Below are positions 9,138 to 19,067 of a DNA stretch of 63,360 bases, one piece after another (within the stretch, counting starts at the first letter, position 1; each line of letters begins with the position of its first letter). Under the pieces are notes generated by a model that searched no databases, was not told where the DNA came from, and saw only the letters and a list, made by a program, of their open reading frames with translations. Source of the DNA: Nitrobacter winogradskyi (lineage in GTDB: Bacteria > Pseudomonadota > Alphaproteobacteria > Rhizobiales > Xanthobacteraceae); contig NZ_BJNF01000046.1 of assembly GCF_006539545.1 (NCBI RefSeq), forward strand, positions 1 through 63,360, given 5' to 3'. The translations under genes were made by a program, and so were the position numbers.

Positions 9138-11627
9138 CTAGCGGACGCCGGTTGACCCCTGGCGGGTCTGCCCCAGGGTTCTCAGCCCAAGCTGAAGCAT
9201 GAAAGCGTGGTTAAGCTGGGGCGGCGCGGCTCCCGCAGCGTAAATGTATGATGTCACGTAGTTGACGCCGAGAACAAAACAATCGTCCACGTATCCCGCG
9301 CCGACTGCATACTGGTTGATCTGATTGGCTTCCAGATCCCAGCGCGCGGCACCCTGCACGACCCAGTTGGATGCGACCTTAAAGGAGCCGGAGCCGAGGA
9401 TACCCCGGCGCCTTGTCAGAAACCCGAGGTCGGGCTGCTCCGCGTAATCGCCGTACAGAATGCTCCCGGACCACCGGTTGAAACTGGCGCGGCCTTCGGC
9501 TTCGAAACGCTGCACATTCAGCGTCGTCTCATCCACACGCGCGCGTGCGCTGAACGTGAAGGCGCTGTTCGGCGAATAATTGACGCTCGTCACGTAGTCG
9601 GATTGCGCGCGCTGCAAGCCGGAATTGACCCCGGTGTTGGTGATGTCCGCGACGGCGAACGAGTTGAGGCCGAACAGGTGATAGGACTGTCCGAACAGAA
9701 AATTGATCGCGCCGCCGCGATCGAACTGGGTCGTCGCCTGCACGCCAACATTGGCGCGGCCGCCGCCTTCGACACGATCATAACCGGAGAACTTGTCCAC
9801 CCTGAAGAGGTTCGTGGCGTCGAAGACCAGGCTCTGCGCATCCTCGTTCGGCAGCCGGCCGGCATAGCTCTCGTTCGGTCGGATGATGACCTGCGCGATC
9901 GGTTCGAGCGTCGTGGTGCCCCAGGGCTGAACGTTGATGAAGGGATAGCGATATTCGAGGCCCACCGCCGGCATGAGGCGGACTGTCTGCGTGGCGCCGG
10001 GCTGGATGAAATTGTCGACACCCGGCTGGTTCGAAATGTCGGCATTGATGGCGTCGGCGCGAAGCGAAGCGAACGGCGTCCAGATCTGACCGAAGGAATC
10101 GGTGAACGACCTCCGCCACTGAGCTTGCGCCGTCAGGCGCGTATAGGTTCCCGGAATGCCTCGAAGCAGACAATGGTCCCGCGTTCTCGCCGCCGGGTCA
10201 GCCGATGTCGGCGTGCACAAGAAGGAGGTATTCGCCAGCGTCGAGATCGGATCGAACTGCGGCTGATCGCGCATGAGATTGACGAAATTGAACTTGTAGC
10301 TGAACTCGCCGCCGATCACCGAATGGTTGATGACGTTCGAGTAATCGACGACAGGCGCGATCACCGGAACCAGGCTCTGATTGCCGGAGAAGCTCAGGTA
10401 GTGGATGGCGCGAGCGTCGAAGTAGCTGCGGTTACCGACGCCGGTCAGATAGAGCTGCGAGAGCGCTTCGGTCGGCAAGGTCAGGAACGATTGCATCGGG
10501 TCCCTGTACTGCCTCAACCGATAGTCGGAGAAGAAGAAGTAGTCGCTCAGCAGGACTCCGTCCCAACCCCAGATCCATTTGTCGTTCAAGGCGAACTGGC
10601 CCTTGGTATCGACACCGCCGCGCAAGTCCCGGTTGCCTGGACCCGCGCCGAAGGCGTCCGGATCAAGCTGATTGATGCCATACGCACGGATCTGATAGGC
10701 GCCGTCCTCGAAACGCTGCCGGAATTCACCCTGCATCAATACGCCTTGCCGCGTGGTGAACCTGGGAGAAAGGGTCAGGTCGTAGTTCGGCGCCAGCGCG
10801 AAATAGTAGGGGGTCTCGACCCCGACCCCGAAACCGGTAAAGGCGGTCACGGCCGGCATCAGGAAGCCGCTCTTGCGCTTCACCGTCGGATCGGGTGTCG
10901 AGAAGAAGGGCATATAGGCCATCGGCACGCCATAGAATTCCAAACGGGCGTCCTCGAAGTACAGCATCTTCTCGGTCTGGTTGTGAATGATCCGGGCGCC
11001 CTTGACCTGCCATAGCGGGGGCTTCTTGGGATTCTCCTTGCATGGCGCGCAGGCCGTATAGACGCCGTTCTCAAACACCGTGTAGTTGCCTTCGGTCCGA
11101 TCGGCGCGTGTGGCGGCCATGCGCGTCGCGTCGGCGGTGTCGACTCTCAGCGAATCGACGAATCCGTCCCGGTAGTCGTCGCTCAGATCGAGAATGTTGG
11201 CATAGGTGACCTTGCCGTCCGCATCGGTCATGCGGATGTTGCCCTCGGCATGGAGCCGCTTGGTTTTCTGATCGTAGATGACCCGATCCGCCTCGACGCT
11301 CGTGCCATTGTAGAACATCTGCACATTGCCCACGGCCGACACGCGGGAACTATTGTAGTCGTAGTCAAGCTCGGTGGCTTGAACGAGCATCTGCCCATCG
11401 TTCTGCCTTGGCGGCGGCGCGGGCTTGGGTGGGCGAGGGTTGTAAGTGAAGCTTTGCGCGGCAGCCGGAGTGGTCGCGACGACATCCATCACGGCGGCGG
11501 CGATCAGACCGATAACAGCCGCCGTCAGCGAGGCCGGAATCACGGACGCACCAGACCGATAGCGGCGCAGTGGGCTGCGCTGCTCGCGAATAGCCGATCG
11601 TTTACGGAGGGTGGCGATGGGGGCCAC
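9138..11627 (-). CDS. lptD: LPS-assembly protein LptD (outer-membrane LPS translocon)
   Basis: LptD, with LptE, inserts lipopolysaccharide into the outer leaflet of the outer membrane. The protein is about 829 residues. It has an N-terminal export signal ending near TTPAAAQS, a proline-rich linker, an OstA/LptA-like beta-jellyroll region (about 70-240) and a large C-terminal beta barrel. I chose the GTG at 11627 because AGGAGG lies a few bases upstream and the GTG overlaps the lptG stop as TAGTG. An upstream in-frame ATG at 11693 would lie inside lptG. Two cysteines near residue 195 (TACAPCKENP) match the region of LptD disulfides. Confidence 0.93.
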   Translation of the reverse strand: MAPIATLRKRSAIREQRSPLRRYRSGASVIPASLTAAVIGLIAAAVMDVVATTPAAAQSFTYNPRPPKPAPPPRQNDGQMLVQATELDYDYNSSRVSAVGNVQMFYNGTSVEADRVIYDQKTKRLHAEGNIRMTDADGKVTYANILDLSDDYRDGFVDSLRVDTADATRMAATRADRTEGNYTVFENGVYTACAPCKENPKKPPLWQVKGARIIHNQTEKMLYFEDARLEFYGVPMAYMPFFSTPDPTVKRKSGFLMPAVTAFTGFGVGVETPYYFALAPNYDLTLSPRFTTRQGVLMQGEFRQRFEDGAYQIRAYGINQLDPDAFGAGPGNRDLRGGVDTKGQFALNDKWIWGWDGVLLSDYFFFSDYRLRQYRDPMQSFLTLPTEALSQLYLTGVGNRSYFDARAIHYLSFSGNQSLVPVIAPVVDYSNVINHSVIGGEFSYKFNFVNLMRDQPQFDPISTLANTSFLCTPTSADPAARTRDHCLLRGIPGTYTRLTAQAQWRRSFTDSFGQIWTPFASLRADAINADISNQPGVDNFIQPGATQTVRLMPAVGLEYRYPFINVQPWGTTTLEPIAQVIIRPNESYAGRLPNEDAQSLVFDATNLFRVDKFSGYDRVEGGGRANVGVQATTQFDRGGAINFLFGQSYHLFGLNSFAVADITNTGVNSGLQRAQSDYVTSVNYSPNSAFTFSARARVDETTLNVQRFEAEGRASFNRWSGSILYGDYAEQPDLGFLTRRRGILGSGSFKVASNWVVQGAARWDLEANQINQYAVGAGYVDDCFVLGVNYVTSYIYAAGAAPPQLNHAFMLQLGLRTLGQTRQGSTGVR

Positions 11628-12724
11628 TATCCGTCCTCCTGGTGCAGCAAGACCAAAAAACCGGTGAGACCGCCGACGCAAACGGGCAGCCACGCCGCGG
11701 CGATTGGATTCATCAATTCGGCCTTGCTCAGATCCTCAGTTACCTTGGATAGGACATAGAGCAGAAAGCCGGAACCCACGCCACTTAAAACCATCTTTTG
11801 CACCCCGCCGAAGCGGAAGAACCGGAGGCTTACCGAGGCCGCCAGCATCACCATTGCAGCCAGCAAAAACGGCTGTGCGATGAGTTTGTGGTACTGCAGC
11901 CGGTATCCCGCGGTGGCAAACCCCGAACTTTCAGAGGATCGGATATAGTCCGGCAGTTGCCAAAATGACACAGTTTCGGGCGTGGAGAAACTGTTCTGAA
12001 CCTGCGCCGGCGTCAGGCTGGTCGGGAGCACAAAAGTTTCCTGCTCGACCGGAGGGTTATCGAGCGTGAATCGGCGGACGCCTTTGAACAGCCAGCGGCC
12101 GTTCTCCAGGGCGGCTTCCCGCGCCTCGATACGTTCCCTGAACCTGGAATCGGGATCGAACCGGAATACCGTGAGTCCCGTCAAGCGCACGCCCTGCTGC
12201 TCACTGAGCGCGGCGTTGATGATCGCCTGGCCTTCGTCGGTCACCTGGTTGATCCAGAAGCCCGATGCGTCATGAAGACCTCCGCCCGAGACGCCGCCGA
12301 ACAGTTCGGCCTCCATCCGCTTCGACAATTCCCGCAGGTTGGAAGACAAGGGATTGTAAACCGTGGTCGCGAAGACGCCGAGCGCGATCGCGCAAGCCAG
12401 CGTCGGCGAGATGAACTGCCAGGCCGAAACGCCGGCGGCGCGGGCCACCACCAGTTCAAGCTTCCGCGACAATGCGAGATAGCAGGTCATGGCGCCGATC
12501 AGAACGCAGAACGGGGTCAGTTTCTCAAGGAGTTGAGGCACCCTGAACAGCGACGTTTCCGCCACCATGAGCGCCGATGCCGACGCAAGTCCTGATGTTC
12601 TCCGGACCATTTCAATGTAATCGACGAGAACGAGCAGCAGGAAGATGCTGGCGAACACGCCGAGCGCCGCCACCATGAAACGGCCGGCAAAATAACGCCC
12701 CAACGTGTTCGTCAGCATGCTCAT
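11627..12724 (-). CDS. lptG: LPS export ABC transporter permease LptG
   Basis: LptG pairs with LptF and the LptB ATPase to extract LPS from the inner membrane and feed it into the periplasmic bridge. The 365-residue protein has the YjgP/YjgQ layout: membrane helices near both ends around a central periplasmic jellyroll domain (about 130-260). Its start overlaps the lptF stop (ATGA at 12721-12724) and its stop overlaps the lptD GTG, so lptF-lptG-lptD are translationally coupled. I assigned LptG rather than LptF by position and by the N-terminal LGRYFAGRF. Confidence 0.92.
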   Translation of the reverse strand: MSMLTNTLGRYFAGRFMVAALGVFASIFLLLVLVDYIEMVRRTSGLASASALMVAETSLFRVPQLLEKLTPFCVLIGAMTCYLALSRKLELVVARAAGVSAWQFISPTLACAIALGVFATTVYNPLSSNLRELSKRMEAELFGGVSGGGLHDASGFWINQVTDEGQAIINAALSEQQGVRLTGLTVFRFDPDSRFRERIEAREAALENGRWLFKGVRRFTLDNPPVEQETFVLPTSLTPAQVQNSFSTPETVSFWQLPDYIRSSESSGFATAGYRLQYHKLIAQPFLLAAMVMLAASVSLRFFRFGGVQKMVLSGVGSGFLLYVLSKVTEDLSKAELMNPIAAAWLPVCVGGLTGFLVLLHQEDG

Positions 12725-13893
12725 CCGAAAGCCGGCCTTTTCCCGAGCAGGCGAAGGATCCGCGCGTTCGATCTGTTGATCGCTTCCATCAACGCGGCTG
12801 GTGGTTCAAGCACGATTCCCGCCGTGATCACCCATAGGCTGATACCGATCGCGCCGAAAAGAAGCAGATACTGCAGGAGCGCCGCCATCGGCGATTTCAC
12901 AGTCATCACCGAAAGCGCGAAGCCTGCCATACGAAGGCTGAACACAGCCGCGATTGCCGCTCCCATGGAGAAATTACGACTCTGCCGCGTGGTGCGCGGT
13001 GATCCGAGGAACGCGAAGGTCAGCGCGGCAAAGGCAAACGGATAGATCGGCGCGGTGAATCGATCGTGAAGCTCGGCGCGGAACTGGCCGCGCAGTTGCT
13101 GAACCAGCGGGTCTTTCTCATCGGGAGCAATCAGCTCCCAGAGGTAGCGTTCGCGAATGCCATAAACGACATCATGCCCCCGATTGGAAAACTTCGACAT
13201 GTCGAAAGCATAGCGGTCGAACGCGACCATGGCCGGCTCGCGCTTGCCGGTTTCGAATCGCTCCAGGTGTCCGTCTTCCAGGATGAGGAACGATCCCTGG
13301 TCGTTCTTCATCACCGTCCCGTGGTCGGCGATGATACTGAGGCGTTCTTTTGAATTACGGCGGTCATCGATGAAGATTCCGGCGAGCTGACCACCCGGCT
13401 GTCGTTCCCGAATGCGGATTGTCAGATTTGGATCGAGCTGCGCAAATCGGCCCGGTTGCAGAACGTTCGCCAGAACGTCGGCGGTGATCTCGGCGTCCCA
13501 TTCCTTCAACCGGCGCATGCCGTCAGGCGCGAGGTAGGCCGCAATGAATGCCACCAGCAGGGCCACGACCACGGTTGCATAAAGGAACGGCCGGAAGAGC
13601 CGGAACGGTGAGAGGCCGGCGGCGTTCATCACGATGATTTCCGAATCCGTCGCCAGCTTGTGAAGCGTGTGCGAGACCGCGATCATCAGCGCGATCGGAG
13701 AGATGATCAGCACCAGCACCGGGATCGCGAGGCTGGTGATTCCCAGGAACGTCAGGATGGTCTGCCCCTGACTTGTCATCAGGTCGATCCCGCGCAACGC
13801 CTGCGTAATCCAGATCACCCCCGTCAGGCTGACCAGAACCACGACAAACGACGCCAGCGTCGTCCTGAAAATGTACTTGTCGATCGACCCCAT
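12721..13893 (-). CDS. lptF: LPS export ABC transporter permease LptF
   Basis: This is the partner permease of LptG in the LptB2FG complex. The 390-residue YjgP/YjgQ family protein begins MGSIDKYIFRT. It has six predicted hydrophobic helices, three before and three after the periplasmic domain. The segment APIYPFAFAALTFAFLG starts the C-terminal helix group. It is the first gene of the leftward lptF-lptG-lptD-surA-pdxA-rsmA series. The promoter should lie in the divergent gap with pepA. Confidence 0.93.
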   Translation of the reverse strand: MGSIDKYIFRTTLASFVVVLVSLTGVIWITQALRGIDLMTSQGQTILTFLGITSLAIPVLVLIISPIALMIAVSHTLHKLATDSEIIVMNAAGLSPFRLFRPFLYATVVVALLVAFIAAYLAPDGMRRLKEWDAEITADVLANVLQPGRFAQLDPNLTIRIRERQPGGQLAGIFIDDRRNSKERLSIIADHGTVMKNDQGSFLILEDGHLERFETGKREPAMVAFDRYAFDMSKFSNRGHDVVYGIRERYLWELIAPDEKDPLVQQLRGQFRAELHDRFTAPIYPFAFAALTFAFLGSPRTTRQSRNFSMGAAIAAVFSLRMAGFALSVMTVKSPMAALLQYLLLFGAIGISLWVITAGIVLEPPAALMEAINRSNARILRLLGKRPAFG

Positions 13894-14255
13894 CGGTCTG
13901 AACGATCCCCGATCCCTTCAGGCGGAAACATCCGGCAAGGCCGAACCGCAGCCGGGACAACCCCAATGTCCCACCATGTTCTTACCTGACTCGTGGCCCA
14001 GTACCATCCCCTTGATCTGTCAATAAAATGGCTGGGCCTCAAAGCCCGGCGATTATAGTTAAAATCCGGAATATGTGACCCGGCGGCCACGACAGCCGGG
14101 GCGATCGCGCTGCAAAGCGAAGTTCACGGTAACGGCGCCGGGAACTGATCCCGTGGCGGAGCTTGGCAGCGTTGCCTTTGACAGGTCATAGTCGGTAAGT
14201 CACACGCGCTGGCCCGATTCCGACGCCGCGCTACCCTGAATTCTGGAGGTTTCCG
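13894..14255. other. Divergent intergenic region between lptF and pepA
   Basis: These 362 bases hold no open frame I can support. They must carry the leftward promoter for the lpt operon and the rightward promoter for pepA. A TTGACA hexamer lies at about 14176-14181 on the plus strand, but I cannot pair it with a convincing -10 box. A small GGGC-loop-GCCC hairpin lies near 14034-14050. A good ribosome-binding site (CTGGAGG) directly precedes the pepA ATG. Confidence 0.5.
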
Positions 14256-15758
14256 ATGCCCGACGCCGTCAAGGTCGGCTTTGTTCCCTTTTCGACCGCC
14301 TCGCGCGGAACCCTCGTGGTATTCTGCGATGAGGCACTGAAGTTCGGCCGGGCCGCAAGCAAGGCACTCGGTTCGTCGGCCGGACTGGTCAAACGCGCGG
14401 CCGCAGCCAATCAGTTCAAGGGCAAAAGCGCGGCAACGCTGGATATTCTCGCTCCGGAAGGGCTCAAGGCCAATCGTCTGATCGTCGTGGGCGCCGGCAA
14501 GACGCCGGCTCTCAAGAGCAGCGATTTCCTGAAACTCGGCGGCGTTATCGCGGGAAAGGTTCGCAGCGACAACAACGGCGTTACTGTCATTGCGGAACTG
14601 CCATCCGCGGCGATGGAGCCGGATCAGTCGGCTTCACTGGCTTCCGGCATCCGGTTGCGCGCTTACAAATTCGATCGTTACAAGACGCGGAAGAAGGACG
14701 GCGATGACGCGGTCATTCGCGCCGATGTATCGATCGCGGTCGCCGATGCCGCCGCGGCGAAGAAGGCGTTCGCGCCGGTCAATCACGTTGTCAACGGTGT
14801 CATTATCGCGCGCGACCTGGTCAACGAACCGCCGAATGTCCTCTATCCGGAGGAATTCGCGCGGCGCGCGAGCCGGTTGCGCGCGATGGGAGTCGGCATC
14901 GAGGTTCTTGACGTCAAGGCGATGACGAAACTCGGCATGGGCGCGCTGCTGGGCGTGGGGCAGGGGTCGGCACGGCCCAGCCGGACGGTCATCATGCGCT
15001 GGAATGGCGGCAAGAAGGGCGAGCCGCCTGTCGCTTTCGTCGGCAAGGGCGTCTGCTTCGACACCGGCGGTATCTCGATCAAACCCGCCGGCGGCATGGA
15101 AGAGATGAAGGGCGACATGGGCGGGGCCGCCTGCGTGGTCGGGCTGATGCACGCGCTCGCAGCGCGCAAGGCGAAGGTGAACGCCATCGGCGCAATCGGC
15201 CTCGTCGAGAACATGCCGGACGGCAGCGCGCAGCGGCCCGGCGATATCGTGACGTCCATGTCGGGACAGACCATCGAGATCATCAACACCGACGCCGAGG
15301 GCCGTCTCGTTCTTGCGGACGTGCTCTGGCATGTCGTCCGCAAATTCAAGCCGAAGGTCATGGTCGATCTCGCAACGCTGACCGGCGCGATCATGGTCGC
15401 GCTCGGCACCGAGCATGCCGGCCTGTTCTCCAATAACGACGAGTTGTCGGAGCGCCTTACCAGGGTGGGCCTGGAGACCGGTGAGCGGGTCTGGCGGATG
15501 CCGCTTGCGCCGGAATACGACAAGCTGATCGACTCGAAGTTCGCCGACATGAAGAACACGGGCGGACGCCATGGCGGCTCGATCACGGCCGCGCAATTCT
15601 TGCAGCGGTTTGTTGACGATACCCCGTGGGCGCATCTCGACATCGCGGGAACGGCGATGGGCGCTCCCAAATCCGACATCAATCAGAGTTGGGGATCCGG
15701 GTTCGGCGTGCGGCTGCTGGACCGCCTCGTCGCGGAGCATTACGAAACGAAGCGATGA
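14256..15758 (+). CDS. pepA: Leucyl aminopeptidase (M17 family, PepA)
   Basis: This cytosolic di-metal exopeptidase releases N-terminal amino acids; some homologues also bind DNA. The 500-residue protein has an N-terminal macro-like domain and a C-terminal catalytic domain with the M17 signature [14 protein letters not shown]. It also has [23 protein letters not shown] and [10 protein letters not shown]-type segments that supply metal ligands and the catalytic lysine. The start follows CTGGAGG. Its TGA overlaps the holC ATG as ATGA, the pepA-holC pairing common in proteobacteria. Confidence 0.96.
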   Translation: MPDAVKVGFVPFSTASRGTLVVFCDEALKFGRAASKALGSSAGLVKRAAAANQFKGKSAATLDILAPEGLKANRLIVVGAGKTPALKSSDFLKLGGVIAGKVRSDNNGVTVIAELPSAAMEPDQSASLASGIRLRAYKFDRYKTRKKDGDDAVIRADVSIAVADAAAAKKAFAPVNHVVNGVIIARDLVNEPPNVLYPEEFARRASRLRAMGVGIEVLDVKAMTKLGMGALLGVGQGSARPSRTVIMRWNGGKKGEPPVAFVGKGVCFDTGGISIKPAGGMEEMKGDMGGAACVVGLMHALAARKAKVNAIGAIGLVENMPDGSAQRPGDIVTSMSGQTIEIINTDAEGRLVLADVLWHVVRKFKPKVMVDLATLTGAIMVALGTEHAGLFSNNDELSERLTRVGLETGERVWRMPLAPEYDKLIDSKFADMKNTGGRHGGSITAAQFLQRFVDDTPWAHLDIAGTAMGAPKSDINQSWGSGFGVRLLDRLVAEHYETKR

Positions 15759-16207
15759 CGGAAGTCCTGTTCTATCATTTGCAGAACATGTCGCTTGAAA
15801 AGGTTCTGCCGCCGCTGCTCGAAAAGACTTTCGAGCGCGGATGGCGCGCGGTGGTCCACACGACGTCTGAAGAGCGTGCCGATGCGCTCGACGCGCATCT
15901 GTGGTCCTATAGTGACGACTCTTTCCTGCCGCATGCGACGTGGCGGATCGAGGATGCAAGCGAACAGCCGATCGTGCTGACGATCGATGGCCGCAATCCC
16001 AACCGGGCCACCGTCAGATTTCTGGTCGACAGCGCCCCGCTTCCGGAAAGTCTTGATACCTATGAGCGGCTGGTGCTGATATTCGATGGCGACGACGGAG
16101 CCGCGCTGGATGCCGCGAGAGCCATCTGGACGGAATGCAAGTCGCGAGGATGTGAGGCGACCTACTGGCAGCCTGACGAAACGGGGCGCTGGCAGCGTCG
16201 CGGGTAG
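15755..16207 (+). CDS. holC: DNA polymerase III chi subunit HolC
   Basis: The chi subunit links the clamp-loader complex to single-stranded DNA-binding protein at the replication fork. The 150-residue protein matches the HolC family: it begins with a conserved EVLFYHLQ, has the segment [23 protein letters not shown] shared by the family (quoted only in part elsewhere), then FLPHATW, and [10 protein letters not shown] near the C-terminal third. The start at 15755 is set by the ATGA overlap with pepA. Co-translation with pepA is likely. Confidence 0.92.
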   Translation: MTEVLFYHLQNMSLEKVLPPLLEKTFERGWRAVVHTTSEERADALDAHLWSYSDDSFLPHATWRIEDASEQPIVLTIDGRNPNRATVRFLVDSAPLPESLDTYERLVLIFDGDDGAALDAARAIWTECKSRGCEATYWQPDETGRWQRRG

Positions 16208-16271
16208 CCAGATAGAGCGATTTTAATTTGATGAGACTTGAAGCTTTCTGATCAAACACTAGGGTCCAGCC

Positions 16272-16901
16272 ATGGTCGCGCCGCAAATCGGTGTTGGGAC
16301 AGGCCTTCCGCTACGATCCGCCGGGACAGAATTCGTCGTGAGACAGCCCAGATTTTGCCGAAGGGCCCTGATACCGCTGCTTTTGATGGCGCCGCTCGTC
16401 TCGGGCTGCGGCACCGCGTCGGATATGTTTTCGACCGGCCTGCTCTCGAAGGATGCGGACTGGTTTTCGCGATCCGGCCGGTTGTTCATCAAGAACGTTT
16501 CGGTCGAGGCGCCGCCGCTGACGCCGGACAAGCCAGTCTCGCCGGACGATCTCATCAGCGCCGACGGACTTTGCCCGGGAATGGCGCCGCCGATCGGTAC
16601 GGGTGAATCCAGCGCGCTCGCTGATAGCGCGGGAGATACTCCGACAGCCCCGGCGCTCGCGGCTTCGGGTACGGTGGCGTTAGGCCATACCGAGTGCGAC
16701 GTGACGCGCGGTCTTGGCGCCGCGCCAGACAATGTCAGCCTATCCAGCAATCCTAGCGGCGATCGTGTTGCAGTCTTAACGTTCCTGAAGGGACCGCGTG
16801 CCGGAATCTACACGTTTACGGCGGGACGCCTGTCTTCCATCGAGCAGGCGCCCGAATCAGCCGTCCGTCAGAAGCCAGAGCGACGAGCCAAACGACGGTA
16901 A
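16272..16901 (+). CDS. Hypothetical lipoprotein
   Basis: I do not recognise this family. The 209-residue protein has a lipoprotein signal: basic RRAL, hydrophobic IPLLLMAPLV and the lipobox VSGC with the acylated cysteine at residue 46. A GTG at 16338 would give a more usual signal length, with the cysteine at 24, and may be the true start. The mature part is Pro/Ser/Ala-rich in the middle (about 85-145). It ends in a short folded-looking segment (DRVAVLTFLKGPRAGIYTF) and a basic tail. It is probably anchored to a membrane on the periplasmic side. Confidence 0.7.
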   Translation: MVAPQIGVGTGLPLRSAGTEFVVRQPRFCRRALIPLLLMAPLVSGCGTASDMFSTGLLSKDADWFSRSGRLFIKNVSVEAPPLTPDKPVSPDDLISADGLCPGMAPPIGTGESSALADSAGDTPTAPALAASGTVALGHTECDVTRGLGAAPDNVSLSSNPSGDRVAVLTFLKGPRAGIYTFTAGRLSSIEQAPESAVRQKPERRAKRR

Positions 16902-16931
16902 CAGGGTAAGTTACGGTAACGGGGTAAGTTA
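16896..16931 (+). repeat. 18-bp tandem duplication across a stop codon
   Basis: Two 18-base units (CGGTAACAGGGTAAGTTA and the same with one change) lie head to tail at 16896-16913 and 16914-16931. The first unit supplies the TAA that ends the lipoprotein gene. It looks like a recent slippage or duplication event. A decayed family A repeat lies just after, at about 16954-17033. Confidence 0.75.
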
Positions 16932-17074
16932 TAGCGGTTGCCAGCGAGTGGACGACCTGTTCGCGTCAAGATACCCGCGTCAAAACAACGTCCTGGAACC
17001 TTGGTTTCTGATTCCGTCATAACCGGAAAGGCTCCAGTCCTGGAAGAGGCTCCAGTTCTGAAGACGGCTTTCCG

Positions 17075-18952
17075 TCAGCCTGGAGCGTTATCGTAAGACG
17101 AACTGGCCTCCAGCCATGCCTCTTCCGCCCGCCGCAGCGCATCGGCCGCGCTGGCGCGCGCCTTGGTGAGTTGCGCCGCCTGTTTGGGCTCACGCTTGAA
17201 CAGGTCCGGCAGCGCAAGGGCGACATCGATTTTTGCGATGATTCCAGTAATTCGCTCGATCTCGGCCTCGGCGGCCGTAATCTTCTGTTTGAGCGGCGAG
17301 CGTCGTTCGGTTTTCTCGCGCCGCGGCTTGTCTCGGCTATCGTCGCGCTGGCCGGACACCCGGTCGCGGCCGTTCGTGCGGAGACCCCGTGCCGACAAAA
17401 CCGCCCGACGGTAATCCTCGAGATCGCCGTCGTAAGGAGTAACGGTATGGTCCGCCACCACCCATAGCTGGTCGGCGCAGGCCTCGATCAGATAACGGTC
17501 GTGCGACACCATGATGACAGCGCCGGGATACTCGTTGATGGCTTCAGCAAGCGCGGCGCGGCTGTCGATATCGAGATGGTTGGTCGGCTCGTCAAGGATG
17601 ATCATGTTGGGAGCAAAGAACGTCGCGAGCCCGAGCAGAAGGCGCGCTTTTTCGCCGCCCGAAAGGCTTCGAACGAGCGTATCGCCCGCCTTGCCGGAAA
17701 AACCGATGCCTCCCACGCGGGCGCGGATTTTCGTTTCCGGAGCATCCTGCATCAGGCGCCGCACATGATCGTAGGGCGAGCCGTCGAGATCCAGCTCGTC
17801 GGTCTGATGCTGGGCGAAATAGCCGATCGAGAGCTTGTCGGCGCGCACCACCCTGCCGGCGAATGGTTGCAGCTTGCCGGCAAGCAGTTTGACGAGGGTG
17901 GACTTGCCGTTGCCGTTGGCGCCGAGCAGGGCGATGCGATCGTCCTCATCGACCCGCAACGTCACGCGCTTGAGAACAGGCGATTGCGGATCGTAACCGA
18001 CGACGGCCTCGTCAACGGCGATGATCGGCGGCGACAGCAGCTTGTCCGGCACGGGAAAGGAAATCTCGCGCACGTCCTGTGTGACCAGCGCGGTCACGGG
18101 TTTCATGCGCTCGAGCATCTTCACGCGTGACTGTGCCTGGCGCGCCTTCGAGGCCTTGGCCTTGAAGCGATCGACGAAAGCCTGGAGCCGCTTGCGCTCA
18201 TCGGCCTGCCGTCTGGCGTGCTTGGCGTCGAGCAGCTCGCGGGTTGCGCGTTGCTCTTCGAAGGCAGAATAGGTTCCCTTGTAGAGCGAGAGCTTGCCGC
18301 GATCGAGGTGCAGAATCTGATCGACGGAGGTGTCGAGGAGGTCGCGGTCGTGACTGATGATGATGACCGTGCGCGGGTAGTGCGCGAGGTGATCTTCCAG
18401 CCAGAGCGTTCCTTCAAGATCGAGGTAGTTGGTCGGCTCATCCAGCAGCAACAGGTCGGGTGACGCGAAAAGCGTTGCCGCGAGCGCGACGCGCATGCGC
18501 CAGCCACCTGAGAATTCCGAGCAGGGGCGGGCCTGGTCCGCCGTTGAAAATCCGAGGCCGCTCAGAATCGATGCCGCCCGCGCGGGCGCGGAATGAGCGT
18601 CGATATCGACCAGACGCGTCTGGATGTCCGCGATACGTTCCGGATCGCGCGCCGTTTCGGCTTCATGCAGCAACGCATGGCGTTCGGTATCGGCCTTGAG
18701 CACGACCTCGATCAGGCTTTCCGGTCCGTCGGGAGCTTCCTGTGCGAGGCTGCCCACCCGCCAGCGCGGTGGAATGGCGATGGTGCCCGTTTCCGTCGGC
18801 AGTTCACCGCGTATCGCGTGGAACAGCGTCGATTTGCCGACGCCGTTACGTCCGACGAAGCCGACACGCGCGCCGGGCACGATCTGAACGGAGCTATGGT
18901 CGATCAGCAGGCGTCCGGCGATGCGGATCGAAATATCGGTGATGGAAAGCAT
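17075..18952 (-). CDS. ABC-F family ATP-binding protein
   Basis: ABC-F proteins have two ATPase domains and no membrane segment; those characterised act on the ribosome. The 625-residue protein has Walker A GFVGRNGVGKST in domain 1 and LLGANGNGKST in domain 2. The signatures are SGGWRMR and SLSGGEKARL, and each domain has a Walker B with LLLDEPTNYLD or IILDEPTNHLD. A charged inter-domain linker (about 225-290) and a C-terminal coiled coil (about 545-625) follow the Uup/YheS layout. The ATG at 18952 opens with the conserved MLSITDISIRIAGR. In-frame sequence upstream to 19207 is poor coding sequence and overlaps another small gene. Confidence 0.93.
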   Translation of the reverse strand: MLSITDISIRIAGRLLIDHSSVQIVPGARVGFVGRNGVGKSTLFHAIRGELPTETGTIAIPPRWRVGSLAQEAPDGPESLIEVVLKADTERHALLHEAETARDPERIADIQTRLVDIDAHSAPARAASILSGLGFSTADQARPCSEFSGGWRMRVALAATLFASPDLLLLDEPTNYLDLEGTLWLEDHLAHYPRTVIIISHDRDLLDTSVDQILHLDRGKLSLYKGTYSAFEEQRATRELLDAKHARRQADERKRLQAFVDRFKAKASKARQAQSRVKMLERMKPVTALVTQDVREISFPVPDKLLSPPIIAVDEAVVGYDPQSPVLKRVTLRVDEDDRIALLGANGNGKSTLVKLLAGKLQPFAGRVVRADKLSIGYFAQHQTDELDLDGSPYDHVRRLMQDAPETKIRARVGGIGFSGKAGDTLVRSLSGGEKARLLLGLATFFAPNMIILDEPTNHLDIDSRAALAEAINEYPGAVIMVSHDRYLIEACADQLWVVADHTVTPYDGDLEDYRRAVLSARGLRTNGRDRVSGQRDDSRDKPRREKTERRSPLKQKITAAEAEIERITGIIAKIDVALALPDLFKREPKQAAQLTKARASAADALRRAEEAWLEASSSYDNAPG

Positions 18953-19067
18953 GCTTTGTTTTTCACCGCCGCGCAGCCGAACGCAACCCGTTTGTGAATG
19001 AAGGCGGGAGGAGGCGGGGCCTGACCAAAGGAGGGGGTCAACCGACCTAGCCCCCGGCGTCAGCACC

